Positions 26,320-36,514 of a stretch of DNA of 64,000 nucleotides are shown here, piece by piece. Where the stretch lies: positions 162,784-226,783 of the forward strand of contig CALLLW010000023.1 in assembly GCA_938007995.1 (NCBI GenBank), given 5' to 3'. This stretch comes from an uncultured Granulosicoccaceae bacterium. Lineage in GTDB: Bacteria > Pseudomonadota > Gammaproteobacteria > Granulosicoccales > Granulosicoccaceae. A program made the translations under genes and the position numbers. The first letter of the stretch is position 1, and every line of letters begins with the position of its first letter. The notes below the pieces were generated by a model, which saw only the letters and a program-made list of their open reading frames with translations, was not told the origin of the DNA and made no database searches.

Positions 26320-28310
26320 GAAATTTCAAACTCCAGTATTTTTTCATCAACATCCAGCGTGCTGCCTGGTGCTGCAACAATTTTTGCAATCGTGCCTGCG
26401 CGTTCTGCTTTCAGTACGTTCTCCATTTTCATTGCTTCGACGATGGCCAGTGAGTCGCCTGCGCTGACTGTGTCGCCTTCTTTCACCATCACATCGATAA
26501 GCAACCCCGGCATTGGTGACAATAACATGCTGGATGTATCCACTTCTTTGCGCAGTGGCATCAGATGAAACTTTGCGGCAGCGCGTGGTGACATCACCTG
26601 TAGTTCAGCAATCTGGCTTGAATTGCTGATTTGGTAGCCGGTGAATGTACGCTTCCATTGAAAGGTGACATCCTGATCGTTAATTTTGGCATTGAATACC
26701 GCCATCGCAGGCTTCCAGTTAGTTTCTACTGAAAGCGTTGTTGATTGGGTTTGCAACTCGAACAGAGTGTCGCCTTGTTGTGTGACGGTAAACGGAATTT
26801 GCTGGTCTTGATCGATCACAACAAGCTCCAGTGTACTGACAGGGTCAACTGGACGCATAGTGCCGCTGATTGCAGCGGCTCTTTTTCTCAATAAAAAGCG
26901 CGTTACCACAGCCGCAACATGTTGATGCAGTTTTTCTGTGGCACTGGCCTCTTTGCGATGAAAGCCTTCGGGGTAATTTTGCTCTATGAAGTGCGTAGAG
27001 AAATCTCCAGCGCGAAAGCTGTCGTCACTGAACAGTGCTGATAAAAACGGAATGTTAGTTGTTACCCCATCGATTTGATATTGATCCAGAGCCGAGTGCA
27101 TGCGATCAATCGCCGTGTTGCGATCTTCTCCCCAGGTGATCAGTTTAGAGATCATCGGGTCGTAGTAGATAGAAACTTCGCCACCTTCAAATACACCGCT
27201 ATCGATTCTTACATGCGGAGGCTCAACTGGCTCAACGTAGCGGGTTACCCGACCGGTAGATGGCAGGAATTCCCGGAACGGGTTTTCGGCGTAAACACGT
27301 GCCTCCATGGACCAGCCATTAATGCCAATGTCTGACTGCTTGTGCTGAATCTTTTCACCAGCCGCGATCAGTATCATTTCCTCTATCAAGTCGAGACCTG
27401 TGATCATTTCAGTCACCGGGTGTTCTACCTGCAGTCTTGTATTCATCTCAAGGAAGTAGAAGTTCCGATCTGCGTCGACGATAAACTCAACTGTACCGGC
27501 AGAGTGATAATCAACGGCTTGCGCCAATGCGCATGACTGTTCTCCCATCGCTTTTCGTGTGGCTTCATCAAGAAAAGGTGATGGTGCTTCTTCAATGACT
27601 TTTTGATGACGCCGTTGAATGCTGCACTCGCGCTCATTCAAGTACAACGTGTTGCCATGCTTGTCTGCCAGTACTTGTATTTCAATGTGGCGTGGTTTTT
27701 CAATAAATTTTTCAATAAAAATTCTATCGTCACCAAAGCTTGATTTGGCTTCATTGCTTGCACGTTCAAAACCTTCCCTGCACTCAGCATCGTTGTAAGC
27801 CACACGCATGCCTTTGCCACCGCCACCGGCACTGGCCTTCAGCATGACCGGGTAGCCGATGCCTGATGAGATTTTCACTGCATGATCAGCATCACTGATG
27901 ATGTCTGTGTGCCCTGGCACGCAATTCACACCTGCTTCGATAGCAAGTTTTTTTGACGTGATTTTATCACCCATGCATTCAATGGCATGTTGCCCCGGAC
28001 CTATAAAAGTAATGTTGTTTTCTTCCAGAGCTTTAGCAAACGCTGAATTTTCGGATAAAAATCCGTAGCCCGGATAAACCGCATCGGCACCTGTATCTTT
28101 GCAAGCCTGAATGATTTTATCGATACTAAGATAGCTTTCAGCAGAGGCGGCGGCGCCAATACGTACAGCTTCATCTGCCGTTCGGGTATGTAAACTGGCC
28201 TGATCTGCATCGGAATAAACAGCGACTGTCGGAATGCCCATCTTTTTTGCTGTGCGCATTGCACGGCAGGCGATTTCGCCACGGTTGGCGATGAGTATTT
28301 TTGCAAACAT
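26316..28310 (-). CDS. pccA: Propionyl-CoA carboxylase alpha subunit (biotin carboxylase plus carrier)
   Basis: 664 aa. Biotin carboxylase opens MFAKILIANRGEIACR. The ATP-grasp region has KASAGGGGKGMRV, and EMNTRLQVEHPVTE is the catalytic signature. The middle holds the BT domain. The C-terminal biotinyl domain has EAMKMEN, whose lysine carries biotin. With the beta subunit it carboxylates propionyl-CoA to (S)-methylmalonyl-CoA. Related methylcrotonyl- or acetyl-CoA carboxylases share these domains, but adjacency to mce and prpE supports propionyl-CoA. pccB lies 15 bp upstream; mce overlaps its stop codon. Confidence 0.92.
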   Translation of the reverse strand: MFAKILIANRGEIACRAMRTAKKMGIPTVAVYSDADQASLHTRTADEAVRIGAAASAESYLSIDKIIQACKDTGADAVYPGYGFLSENSAFAKALEENNITFIGPGQHAIECMGDKITSKKLAIEAGVNCVPGHTDIISDADHAVKISSGIGYPVMLKASAGGGGKGMRVAYNDAECREGFERASNEAKSSFGDDRIFIEKFIEKPRHIEIQVLADKHGNTLYLNERECSIQRRHQKVIEEAPSPFLDEATRKAMGEQSCALAQAVDYHSAGTVEFIVDADRNFYFLEMNTRLQVEHPVTEMITGLDLIEEMILIAAGEKIQHKQSDIGINGWSMEARVYAENPFREFLPSTGRVTRYVEPVEPPHVRIDSGVFEGGEVSIYYDPMISKLITWGEDRNTAIDRMHSALDQYQIDGVTTNIPFLSALFSDDSFRAGDFSTHFIEQNYPEGFHRKEASATEKLHQHVAAVVTRFLLRKRAAAISGTMRPVDPVSTLELVVIDQDQQIPFTVTQQGDTLFELQTQSTTLSVETNWKPAMAVFNAKINDQDVTFQWKRTFTGYQISNSSQIAELQVMSPRAAAKFHLMPLRKEVDTSSMLLSPMPGLLIDVMVKEGDTVSAGDSLAIVEAMKMENVLKAERAGTIAKIVAAPGSTLDVDEKILEFEIS

Positions 28311-28325
28311 TAAAAGTATTCTCGG

Positions 28326-29858
28326 CTAGAGGGGCAGGTTGTCGTGCTTGCGCCAGGGATTTTCAAGTGTTTTATTTGACAACATGTCCAGCGAGCGGCA
28401 GATGTGGGAGCGGGTATTTTCAGGTCTTATAACATCGTCTATGTAACCCCGACTGGCTGCCACAAATGGATTGGCGAATTTGTCGCGGTATTCATTGGTG
28501 CGTTGTTCAATTTTTTCTGCATCACCAATATCCTTTCGAAAGATAATTTCAACTGCACCTTTGGGTCCCATGACCGCGATTTCAGCTTTTGGCCAGGCAA
28601 GATTGACATCACCACGTAGATGTTTTGAGGCCATCACATCGTAAGCACCACCATAGGCTTTGCGGGTGATCACAGTAATCTTCGGCACTGTGCACTGGGC
28701 ATAGGCAAACAACAGTTTTGCGCCATGCTTGATAATGCCGCCATACTCCTGAGCGGTGCCCGGTAAAAATCCCGGTACATCGACAAAGGTAACAATAGGA
28801 ATATTAAACGCATCGCAGAATCGAACAAACCGGGCTGCTTTGATAGAAGACTTAATATCCAGACAGCCAGCCAAAACCAGTGGCTGGTTGGCAACGATCC
28901 CCACTGTTTTACCATCCATTCGTGCCATACCTACTTTTATGTTCTTTGCATAGTCTGGCTGGATTTCAAAGAAATGATTGTCGTCAACTACCTTGATAAT
29001 CAGCTCGTGAATATCATAGGGCTGATTGGGATTATCGGGTACCAGCGTGTTCAGTGAACTTTCGCGCCGATCGCTCGGGTCATAGCAGGGCCGCTGTGGC
29101 GGCTTTTCTTTATTGTTCAGTGGCAGAAAATCGTAGAACTCCCGTACCTTGCGCAGTGCGTGTAGTTCATTCTCAAATGCAATATCACACACGCCGGATA
29201 CACTGGAATGCGTGTCGGCACCGCCGAGCTCTTCATGTGTGACTTCTTCGTGCGTTACTGTCTTAACCACTTCTGGTCCGGTGACGAACATATAAGAAGT
29301 ATCACGAACCATAAAAATAAAGTCGGTGATAGCGGGTGAATAAACTGCACCACCGGCACAAGGGCCCATTACCATTGAAATTTGTGGCACAACGCCTGAG
29401 GCCAATACGTTTCTCTGGAATACCTCGGCATAGCCACCGAGTGATGCAACACCTTCCTGTATACGAGCACCACCAGAATCATTAAGTCCAATCACCGGAG
29501 CACCGACTTTCATTGCCTGATCCATCACTTTACAGATCTTCTCTGCATGGGCTTCAGACAATGAGCCACCAAAAACAGTGAAGTCCTGACTGAAAACAAA
29601 AACCAGTCTGCCGTTAATCGTGCCCCAACCGGTCACCACGCCATCACCGGGAATCGTTTGATCCTGCATACCGAAGTCATGGCAGCGATGCTCAACAAAC
29701 ATGTCTGATTCTTTGAAGCTGTTATCGTCCAGCAGAATCTCAACACGCTCTCTTGCGGTCAGCTTTCCCTGAGAGTGATGTTTTTCCACACGTTTTTGAC
29801 CACCGGCAGCATAGGCCGCTGCGCGTTTGTCGAGCAACTCCTGATCAATTGATTGCAT
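28326..29858 (-). CDS. pccB: Propionyl-CoA carboxylase beta subunit (carboxyltransferase)
   Basis: 510 aa, the standard size for PccB. Motifs include [64 protein letters not shown] and, near the end, [18 protein letters not shown] with the oxyanion-forming glycines. It transfers the carboxyl group from biotin to propionyl-CoA. The order prpE, pccB, pccA, mce on one strand with short gaps makes a complete route from propionate to methylmalonyl-CoA. A start at 29858 leaves a 91-bp gap to prpE. Confidence 0.93.
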   Translation of the reverse strand: MQSIDQELLDKRAAAYAAGGQKRVEKHHSQGKLTARERVEILLDDNSFKESDMFVEHRCHDFGMQDQTIPGDGVVTGWGTINGRLVFVFSQDFTVFGGSLSEAHAEKICKVMDQAMKVGAPVIGLNDSGGARIQEGVASLGGYAEVFQRNVLASGVVPQISMVMGPCAGGAVYSPAITDFIFMVRDTSYMFVTGPEVVKTVTHEEVTHEELGGADTHSSVSGVCDIAFENELHALRKVREFYDFLPLNNKEKPPQRPCYDPSDRRESSLNTLVPDNPNQPYDIHELIIKVVDDNHFFEIQPDYAKNIKVGMARMDGKTVGIVANQPLVLAGCLDIKSSIKAARFVRFCDAFNIPIVTFVDVPGFLPGTAQEYGGIIKHGAKLLFAYAQCTVPKITVITRKAYGGAYDVMASKHLRGDVNLAWPKAEIAVMGPKGAVEIIFRKDIGDAEKIEQRTNEYRDKFANPFVAASRGYIDDVIRPENTRSHICRSLDMLSNKTLENPWRKHDNLPL

Positions 29859-29949
29859 AAATATTTATTTGCCTCGTTTATTTTTCGCCTTAGTGATACC
29901 GGCGTATTGCTATGGTTTAGTGATTGGTATCAGAGTTTGATAGATCAGG

Positions 29950-31845
29950 TTATTGTGTTGCATAGCCAATTGATTTTAGAGACTCTGTTATCTCTTCCAG
30001 TATGGCGGGGTCATCTATTGTGGCTGGCATTTTCCATTCACTGCCATCGGCAATGCATCGCATGGTTGCGCGCAGTATTTTCCCGGAGCGGGTCTTGGGT
30101 AATCGTTTAACCACGACTGCGCTTTTAAATGCGGCGACCGGGCCTATTTCATCACGAACTTTTTGTATGACTTCTTTGCAGATGTCTTCATTGCTGCGAT
30201 TGCAACCCGAGTTCAGTACCAGCATGCCCAGTGGCACCTGTCCCTTGAGATTGTCAGCCACTCCCATCACAGCGCACTCTGCCACATCGGGATGTCCGGC
30301 AAGTACTTCTTCCATTGCACCGGTAGAGAGTCGATGTCCCGCAACATTGATGACATCATCGGTACGTGACATCACAAACACATAGCCGTCTTCATCAATA
30401 AACCCTGCATCACCGGTTTCATAGTGACCGGGATAATTAGCAAAGTACGAACTGACATAACGATCAGGGGCTTCCCACAACGTTGGGAAGGTGCCGGGCG
30501 GCAGAGGGGATTCAACCACCAGTGCGCCAATGTCGCAGGCCTTGCAGTCATTACCATCGCTATCGAGTACTTTAAGCTTATAGCCGGGTGCAGGCTTGGT
30601 TGGTGATCCGGATTTGATTGGCAGTAACTCAACTCCTGCACAGTTGGTTGCTATCGACCAACCGGTTTCGGTTTGCCACCAGTGATCAATGACTGGAACC
30701 TTGAGCTTGTCTTTAGCCCACTGCAGAGTATCGGGATCGCATCGTTCGCCCGCGAGGAACAGATATCTGAAACAGGACATATCATAATTTTTAAGATACT
30801 CACCGCCCGGGTCTTCTTTTTTAATCGCCCTGAAAGCGGTTGGTGCAGTGAATAAAACACTGACATTATGCTCAGAGATTACCCGCCAGAACGCACCCGG
30901 ATCAGGTGTGCCTACCGGCTTGCCTTCATACAGCACCGTGGTGTTGCCATGGAAGAGCGGGGCGTAAACAATGTACGAGTGGCCAACTACCCAACCCACA
31001 TCTGACGCTGCCCAGTAGACTTCACCGGGCTCAACGCCGTAAATGTTTTTCATGGTCCATTTAAGTGAGACGATGCTGCCGCCGGTATCGCGCACTACGC
31101 CTTTCGGCGCACCGGTAGTGCCAGAGGTATAAAGAATATACAGGGGATGATTTGACTCAACCGCAATACAGTCAGCAGGTGATGCCTGTGTTTCAGATTC
31201 CCGCCAGTCAAAGTCACGACCCTCGATCATTGAGGCCCGAGCTTGTTCTCTTTGCCAGATATAACAGTGATCCGGCTTGTGCGCCGCCAGGTCGATAGCC
31301 TGATCGAGTAGTGGTTTGTACTCTACAGTACGACCGGGTTCCAGCCCACATGACGCCGCAAGAATTGCCTTCGGCTTACAATCATCAATGCGTACCGCAA
31401 GTTCATTGGCGGCAAAGCCACCAAAGACCACGCTGTGTACCGCCCCGATCCGTGCGCATGCAAGCATGGCAATCACCGCTTCAGGAATCATCGGCATATA
31501 GACGATCACACGGTCGCCTTTTCCAACGCCGCTTTGCTGCAGTAAGCCAGCGACTTTGGCCACCCTCCCAAGCAATGCCGCGTACGTGATTTTGGTTGAG
31601 TCATCGGTTACAGCGCTGTCGTAGATGATGGCTGTCTGATCAGCGCGACCGTTTTCTACATGGTAGTCAACCGCGTTGTAACAGGCGTTGGTGAGACCGT
31701 CCGGATACCATCGATAGAATGGCGGATCGGATTGATCGATTGCGATAGCTGGAAATTTGTCCCAGTGGATGTCTCGCGCAGCATCCAGCCAAAACTGTTC
31801 ACTGTTGTTGATCGAATGATTGTAGAGTTTTTGATAGTCGGTCAT
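29950..31845 (-). CDS. prpE: Propionyl-CoA synthetase
   Basis: 631 aa ANL-family acyl-CoA synthetase. The N-terminal part (NSEQFWLDAARDIHWDKFP) and the AMP-binding loop YTSGTTGAPKGV fit PrpE. VIDHWWQTETGW is the substrate-binding region, and KTRSGKILRATMR holds the C-terminal catalytic lysine of the adenylation half-reaction. It activates propionate to propionyl-CoA, feeding pccB-pccA-mce downstream. Acetyl-CoA synthetase is the main alternative, but length, sequence and neighbours favour PrpE. First gene of the operon. Confidence 0.92.
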   Translation of the reverse strand: MTDYQKLYNHSINNSEQFWLDAARDIHWDKFPAIAIDQSDPPFYRWYPDGLTNACYNAVDYHVENGRADQTAIIYDSAVTDDSTKITYAALLGRVAKVAGLLQQSGVGKGDRVIVYMPMIPEAVIAMLACARIGAVHSVVFGGFAANELAVRIDDCKPKAILAASCGLEPGRTVEYKPLLDQAIDLAAHKPDHCYIWQREQARASMIEGRDFDWRESETQASPADCIAVESNHPLYILYTSGTTGAPKGVVRDTGGSIVSLKWTMKNIYGVEPGEVYWAASDVGWVVGHSYIVYAPLFHGNTTVLYEGKPVGTPDPGAFWRVISEHNVSVLFTAPTAFRAIKKEDPGGEYLKNYDMSCFRYLFLAGERCDPDTLQWAKDKLKVPVIDHWWQTETGWSIATNCAGVELLPIKSGSPTKPAPGYKLKVLDSDGNDCKACDIGALVVESPLPPGTFPTLWEAPDRYVSSYFANYPGHYETGDAGFIDEDGYVFVMSRTDDVINVAGHRLSTGAMEEVLAGHPDVAECAVMGVADNLKGQVPLGMLVLNSGCNRSNEDICKEVIQKVRDEIGPVAAFKSAVVVKRLPKTRSGKILRATMRCIADGSEWKMPATIDDPAILEEITESLKSIGYATQ

Positions 31846-32523
31846 GCGCGAACCCTGCTGTGAAGCGTGAACCGGAATTGTCGCAAAGAAACTCCGCGCA
31901 ACACAATGCGTTATTAATGGTGATTCGGCGCAGACAGTGAGTCCGCCAGAGCAGGCTGGCTGATCGGCTGAGGGTGGTGGTTCGCCACCTGCCGGTACTG
32001 CAGACTGCCGGGAAGCATAGGTGGGTAAATGCCAGCAGATTTTTCTCCCACGTTAACGCAGGGACAAATTGCCTGTTCGATCGCGTGCTCACAGTCGTGT
32101 TCAACCCTGAGAATCAGAGCATGGTTAAATGCTGTTGCAAGTGTTGTGGACAGGCACGTGATTCAAGTAGCGTGCATTGTAAAAGCGCAGGCCTGTGCTA
32201 AAACAGACCGAAGCCTAGGAATAAGAAATGGCATTTTGCGCCTAAGTTGCGGATAGCTGAGGCGGATAATTGGTGGACAAGTCCACTTAAAGTCGCGGTG
32301 AAATGTTAAGAATTGTACTTCTGCGGGATTAACATCTGAATTGCCCTGTCAATCACGCCTTTGAAATTGACACCATGTTAACGATAGGTAACAATTCAGC
32401 AGGCAACGTGGGCAGTTGCGCGTGAATCGCTGTCCAAAGTGTGTCTGCGGGTCAAGACTGACGCCGGCAGGCGAGCCAGTCCGTCTGTTGAGCAAAAAAT
32501 AATAAAACCAGGAGTACATAGAC
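31846..32523. other. Intergenic region before hfq, 678 bp
   Basis: Divergent upstream region of prpE and hfq. The ORFs in it are short and unlike any family I know. A sigma-70-like promoter (see 32367-32395) is near its right end. miaA, the usual upstream neighbour of hfq in gammaproteobacteria, is not here. A small RNA or leader cannot be excluded. Confidence 0.5.
32367..32395 (+). promoter_or_regulatory. Putative sigma-70 promoter for hfq
   Basis: TTGACA, 17-base spacer, AACAAT. The -35 is perfect and the -10 is weak. It lies about 130 bp before the hfq start. Confidence 0.4.
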
Positions 32524-32775
32524 ATGGCGAAAGGGCAATCACTACAAGAACCCTTCCTGAACACCCTGCGAAAGGAAAGAGTGCCAGTGTCGATCTACTT
32601 GGTTAACGGTATCAAGTTGCAGGGGCAGATCGAATCATTCGATCAATTTGTGGTGCTGTTGAAAAATACCGTCAGCCAGATGGTCTACAAGCACGCTATT
32701 TCGACAATCGTACCGGCGAGAGCTGTGAAAATGGCACCACCAGCCAGTGAGGAGCAGGAAACTGCGGAGTCTTAG
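32524..32775 (+). CDS. hfq: RNA chaperone Hfq
   Basis: 83 aa Sm-like protein. [46 protein letters not shown] is the Sm1 motif with the conserved proximal-face glutamine and FDQ, and [12 protein letters not shown] is the Sm2 motif. It forms hexamers that bring small RNAs to mRNAs. The C-terminal tail is short. A GGAG lies 10 nt upstream of the ATG. hflX starts 53 bp downstream. Confidence 0.97.
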   Translation: MAKGQSLQEPFLNTLRKERVPVSIYLVNGIKLQGQIESFDQFVVLLKNTVSQMVYKHAISTIVPARAVKMAPPASEEQETAES

Positions 32776-32828
32776 CAGTGTTTGTCGCGAATCTATGCTG
32801 ACTTTCGGGTTGGCTGAAGGGCAGTATT

Positions 32829-34109
32829 TTGTTTGACCGGCCACAAGCCGGTAACGACTGTATTATCGTCAACGTTGATCTGCATGGCGCAGACAACCAT
32901 CCCGGTGAATTTCTTGAGCTGGTCACGTCAACTCAGGCACACGTGCTTGACAGCGTCTCGGTCAGCATTCGCAATCCGCATCCCCGATTTTTTCTTGGCA
33001 CAGGTAAGGCAGAAGAAGTTGCGGACCTGGTGCAGCAGGCCAGTGCTGAGCTGGTTATTGTCGATCATGCTCTGAGCCCCAGTCAGGAGCGCAATCTTGA
33101 AGCTTTGCTCAAGTGTCGTGTGCTTGATCGAGCCGGATTGATTCTCGACATTTTTGCCCAGAGAGCTCGTTCTTTCGAGGGCAAATTGCAGGTCGAGCTG
33201 GCGCAGCTTGAGCACTTATCGACTCGCCTGATACGCGGCTGGACACACCTGGAGCGTCAGAAAGGGGGTATCGGGCTGCGCGGTCCGGGTGAGACGCAGC
33301 TCGAGACCGACCGGCGGTTGATAAGTGTCAGAATAAAACAGATCAAAAAAAGGCTGGCGCGGGTGGATTCGCGCAGAGAGCAGGGGCGTCGTAATCGCAA
33401 GAAAAACGCGCTGCCGACGGTTTCAGTGGTGGGTTATACCAACGCCGGTAAATCAACGCTGTTTAACCGGCTCACAGATGCTGACGTCTACGCCGCTGAT
33501 CAACTGTTTGCCACGCTGGACCCAACCATTCGAAAACTCGAACTCGGTGCCGGCGCTGATGCGGTTATCGCTGATACGGTGGGGTTTGTCAGTAATCTGC
33601 CCCACGAACTGGTTGAGTCTTTTCGATCCACGCTGCAGGAGACCCGCGAAGCCACCGTGTTGCTGCACATCATAGATGCCTCTGATCCTTTGCGCGAAGA
33701 ACGGCGCGATCAGGTTCAGGAAGTGCTGTCAGACATAGGCGCCGATGCACCGCAGCTTCTGGTGCTAAACAAAATCGATCTGCTCGATGACATTGCTCAC
33801 GGTGAATTGCTTGATGAGTTTCTGGGTGAAAACATAGTCACCGTGTCTGCCGCAACTGGTCAGGGTATTGATGAATTACTTGAGAAAATCGCCTCAATGG
33901 TGCAGCCGGAGCGGCGCACCGGCTGGCTAACATTGAACGCAGATCAGGGCAGAGAACGGGCAATGCTCTACAATCGAGAGGCAGTCAAGCAGGAACAGAT
34001 TGGTGCGGGCGGAGAATTTATTCTTCAACTCGAAATCGCAGAGCGTGACTGGCGCAGGTTCCTTAAGCAAACGGGAATCGAAGGTGAGCTTGTAATAGAT
34101 CGCGCCTGA
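32829..34109 (+). CDS. hflX: Ribosome-associated GTPase HflX
   Basis: 426 aa. The N-terminal HflX domain includes FFLGTGKAEEVADLV and HALSPSQERNLE, and the linker includes RGPGETQLETDRR. The GTPase domain has G1 GYTNAGKST, G3 DTVGF and G4 NKID. HflX splits stalled or stressed ribosomes. The start is TTG at 32829, giving the usual N-terminus FDRPQAG, with AAGGGCAG just upstream as ribosome binding site. Gene order hfq-hflX-hflK-hflC is typical of the class. Confidence 0.95.
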   Translation: MFDRPQAGNDCIIVNVDLHGADNHPGEFLELVTSTQAHVLDSVSVSIRNPHPRFFLGTGKAEEVADLVQQASAELVIVDHALSPSQERNLEALLKCRVLDRAGLILDIFAQRARSFEGKLQVELAQLEHLSTRLIRGWTHLERQKGGIGLRGPGETQLETDRRLISVRIKQIKKRLARVDSRREQGRRNRKKNALPTVSVVGYTNAGKSTLFNRLTDADVYAADQLFATLDPTIRKLELGAGADAVIADTVGFVSNLPHELVESFRSTLQETREATVLLHIIDASDPLREERRDQVQEVLSDIGADAPQLLVLNKIDLLDDIAHGELLDEFLGENIVTVSAATGQGIDELLEKIASMVQPERRTGWLTLNADQGRERAMLYNREAVKQEQIGAGGEFILQLEIAERDWRRFLKQTGIEGELVIDRA

Positions 34110-34252
34110 CCACATTCATCTTGATACTCAACGGGCAGCCGCCTAAACTTGTCGGCTTGGCCGCAATAAAAGCAACCGATTTACTGTTGTGCTGTCATAG
34201 TCTGTACAGTACATCACTATACTGATTTCTTATTTAAATCTTGGAGTGGGCA

Positions 34253-35452
34253 ATGGCCTGGAATGAGCCTGGGGACAATAACAATGACCCCTGGGGAAAC
34301 AAAAAGAACGACAGCGGCCCACCCGATCTGGATGAGGTTTTTCGAAACCTGCAGAAGAAGCTCGAAGGCCTGTTTGGCGGTAAGCGTGCCGGAGGGTCTG
34401 GCAATGGCGGTAACGGCGGCTTAAACTTCCCCGGTAAGCTTGGCTCTATCGGATTAATGATTATTGGTCTGGTGGTTGGTGTGGCATGGCTGTTGAGCGG
34501 CATCTACATTATTCAGCCTGCTGAGCGCGGGGTAGTTACCCAGTTTGGTCGCTTTGTGAAAGAAACCCAGCCCGGACCGCACTGGCATATTCCCTGGCCA
34601 ATTCAAGCATATGAGCGGGTTAACGTTGATGAAAACCAGATCATCAAGCTCAGCCAGCAGGACATCCTGACCCGCGACGAAAACATCATTGTTATCGACG
34701 TGGCAGTCAACTATAAGCTCGACACCACTCGTGAGACTCCTGCCGCTGATTATCTGTTTAATGTTGAAAGCCCGGATGTCACAGTCCGCCACGCTGCCGA
34801 AAGCGCTCTCAGGGAAACTGTCGGCGCCACGCTGATGGATACGGTTTTGACCGAAGGCCGTGAAGTACTCACCGACGAAACTCTGGAGAAAATTCAGCAA
34901 ACACTCGATGGTTATGACATTGGCATCAGAGTACTTGCGGTTAACCTTGGTCGTGCAGAAGCACCTGAAGCTGTCAAAGAAGCGTTTGATGATGTAGTCA
35001 AAGCGCGTGAAGATCAGCAGCGCTTTATCAATGAAGCAGAAGCCTACCGGAATGGTGTAGTTCCTCAGGCACGTGGTGAAGCCGTGGTCATTACCGAACA
35101 GGCACAGGCATATCAGGCAGAGGTCGTCAACGCTGCAAAAGGTGAGGCAGCCAGATTTGAATCGCTGCTGACCGAGTACGCGAAAGCTCCGGAAATCACC
35201 AAAGAGCGCTTGTATATCGAATCAATGGAGTCGGTATTGTCTCGCAGTAGCAAAGTAATGGTTGGCACCGGTGACAGCGGCAACAACCTGATGTATCTGC
35301 CGATTGATCAGCTAATGAACAGCGGATCAGGCACACGTGCTACGGACCAGCAACAGATCCCGCAGCAAATAGACATCAGCACGCCAAGGCAGAGTCAGCA
35401 GACACCGCGTACTGATACCAACAATCGACTTAGATCACGAGGTTCAAACTAA
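34253..35452 (+). CDS. hflK: FtsH modulator HflK
   Basis: 399 aa. The N-terminus MAWNEPGDNNNDPWG is the usual HflK start, so I take the ATG at 34253, preceded by GGAG; a TTG at 34241 in frame is less likely. A Gly-rich segment is followed by one transmembrane helix (about 65-85) and the SPFH/band-7 domain (AERGVVTQFGRF, PGPHWHIPWPIQ). With HflC it forms a membrane cage around the FtsH protease. The C-terminal tail is Gln/Thr-rich. The stop codon overlaps the hflC start (TAATG), so translation is coupled. A -10-like TATACT is visible about 40 bp upstream. Confidence 0.95.
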   Translation: MAWNEPGDNNNDPWGNKKNDSGPPDLDEVFRNLQKKLEGLFGGKRAGGSGNGGNGGLNFPGKLGSIGLMIIGLVVGVAWLLSGIYIIQPAERGVVTQFGRFVKETQPGPHWHIPWPIQAYERVNVDENQIIKLSQQDILTRDENIIVIDVAVNYKLDTTRETPAADYLFNVESPDVTVRHAAESALRETVGATLMDTVLTEGREVLTDETLEKIQQTLDGYDIGIRVLAVNLGRAEAPEAVKEAFDDVVKAREDQQRFINEAEAYRNGVVPQARGEAVVITEQAQAYQAEVVNAAKGEAARFESLLTEYAKAPEITKERLYIESMESVLSRSSKVMVGTGDSGNNLMYLPIDQLMNSGSGTRATDQQQIPQQIDISTPRQSQQTPRTDTNNRLRSRGSN

Positions 35453-36330
35453 TGACAAGAGTGGTTTTAATCATCGTTGCAGCCTTGCTGTTGTTGTTTT
35501 CTGTTAACAGCACCATCGCCCCGTTCTTTGTTGTGCATGAAACTCAACGCGCGATCAAATTGTTCCTTGGTGAAATCGAAGACAAAGAGTTTGGTCCGGG
35601 TCTGCACTTCAAGTGGCCTTTTGCCAATACCATCCATCGCTTTGATTCACGAATCCTAAATATCGATTCACAACCTGAAGAACTGCTTACGTTTGAAAAG
35701 AAGCGTGTTGTGGTGGATTCGTTCATCAAGTGGCAGATTGACAACCCGACTGAATACTTCAAAGCCACCGGTGGCAACATACGCCGAACTGAAGACATCA
35801 TGTCCCAGTTCCTGAGTAAGGGAATTAAAGACGCGATCGGTAAACGTCCTCTGACAGATGTGATCTACGGCGAGCGACTTGAGATTATGGCTGAAGCCGC
35901 CGCCGCCGTGGATAAAGCAGCGAGTGATTCTCTTGGCGTAAAAGTGCTTGATGTTCGTATCAAAAAAGTTGAATTACCCGCAGAAGTTCGCGAATCTGTT
36001 TTCAGTCGTATGGAGCAGGAGCGTGAAAAAGTAGCTCGCGATTTTCGCGGTAAGGGTCGCGAATTGTCTGCCGGTATCCGCGCTGACGCTGATCGGCAAC
36101 GCTCGGTGCTGTTGGCGGAAGCTTATAACGAATCCCAACAGATTCGTGGTCAGGCAGACGCAGAAGCGGCAGAGATCTACGCCAGTGCCTATGGTAAAGA
36201 TCCCGACTTTTACGGCTTGTATCGCAGCCTGAATGCATACAAAGCAACTTTTACTGGTTCCAACGACGTGCTGTTGATAAAGCCTGACTCGCAGTTTTTC
36301 AGGTACTTCAACGGCACAGAGGGACAGTAG
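35452..36330 (+). CDS. hflC: FtsH modulator HflC
   Basis: 292 aa, usual length. N-terminal membrane anchor (VVLIIVAALLLLFSVNSTIAPF) then SPFH domain with QRAIKLFLGEI, FGPGLHFKWPFANTIHRFDSRIL and the long helix RMEQEREKVARDFRGKGRE typical of HflC. It is the partner of HflK in the FtsH-controlling complex at the periplasmic side. Starts on the last base of the hflK stop codon; the DUF2065 gene follows after 1 bp. Confidence 0.95.
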   Translation: MTRVVLIIVAALLLLFSVNSTIAPFFVVHETQRAIKLFLGEIEDKEFGPGLHFKWPFANTIHRFDSRILNIDSQPEELLTFEKKRVVVDSFIKWQIDNPTEYFKATGGNIRRTEDIMSQFLSKGIKDAIGKRPLTDVIYGERLEIMAEAAAAVDKAASDSLGVKVLDVRIKKVELPAEVRESVFSRMEQEREKVARDFRGKGRELSAGIRADADRQRSVLLAEAYNESQQIRGQADAEAAEIYASAYGKDPDFYGLYRSLNAYKATFTGSNDVLLIKPDSQFFRYFNGTEGQ

Positions 36331-36331
36331 T

Positions 36332-36514
36332 GTGACCGAAGTGCTGACGGCAATAGCGCTGGTTATTGTCATTGAAGGCATCTTGCCTGCGCTTAGTCCT
36401 CAGAACTATCGGCGTGCGGCGATGCAGCTCGCGTCGATGCCTGATCGTGTCATTCGCTACACGGGTCTCGGGCTGATGGTGGTTGGTGCGCTAATTCTGC
36501 AACTGGTGCACTGA
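36332..36514 (+). CDS. DUF2065 small membrane protein
   Basis: 60 aa with GTG start, two hydrophobic helices (AIALVIVIEGILPAL and YTGLGLMVVGALILQLV). DUF2065 genes regularly sit between hflC and hisZ/purA in gammaproteobacteria; function is not known. The stop codon overlaps the hisZ start (TGATG). Confidence 0.85.
   Translation: MTEVLTAIALVIVIEGILPALSPQNYRRAAMQLASMPDRVIRYTGLGLMVVGALILQLVH

Noticed and set aside
31799..32104. 101-codon minus-strand ORF before prpE
   Set aside because: No recognisable family, overlaps the prpE start region, and composition looks random.
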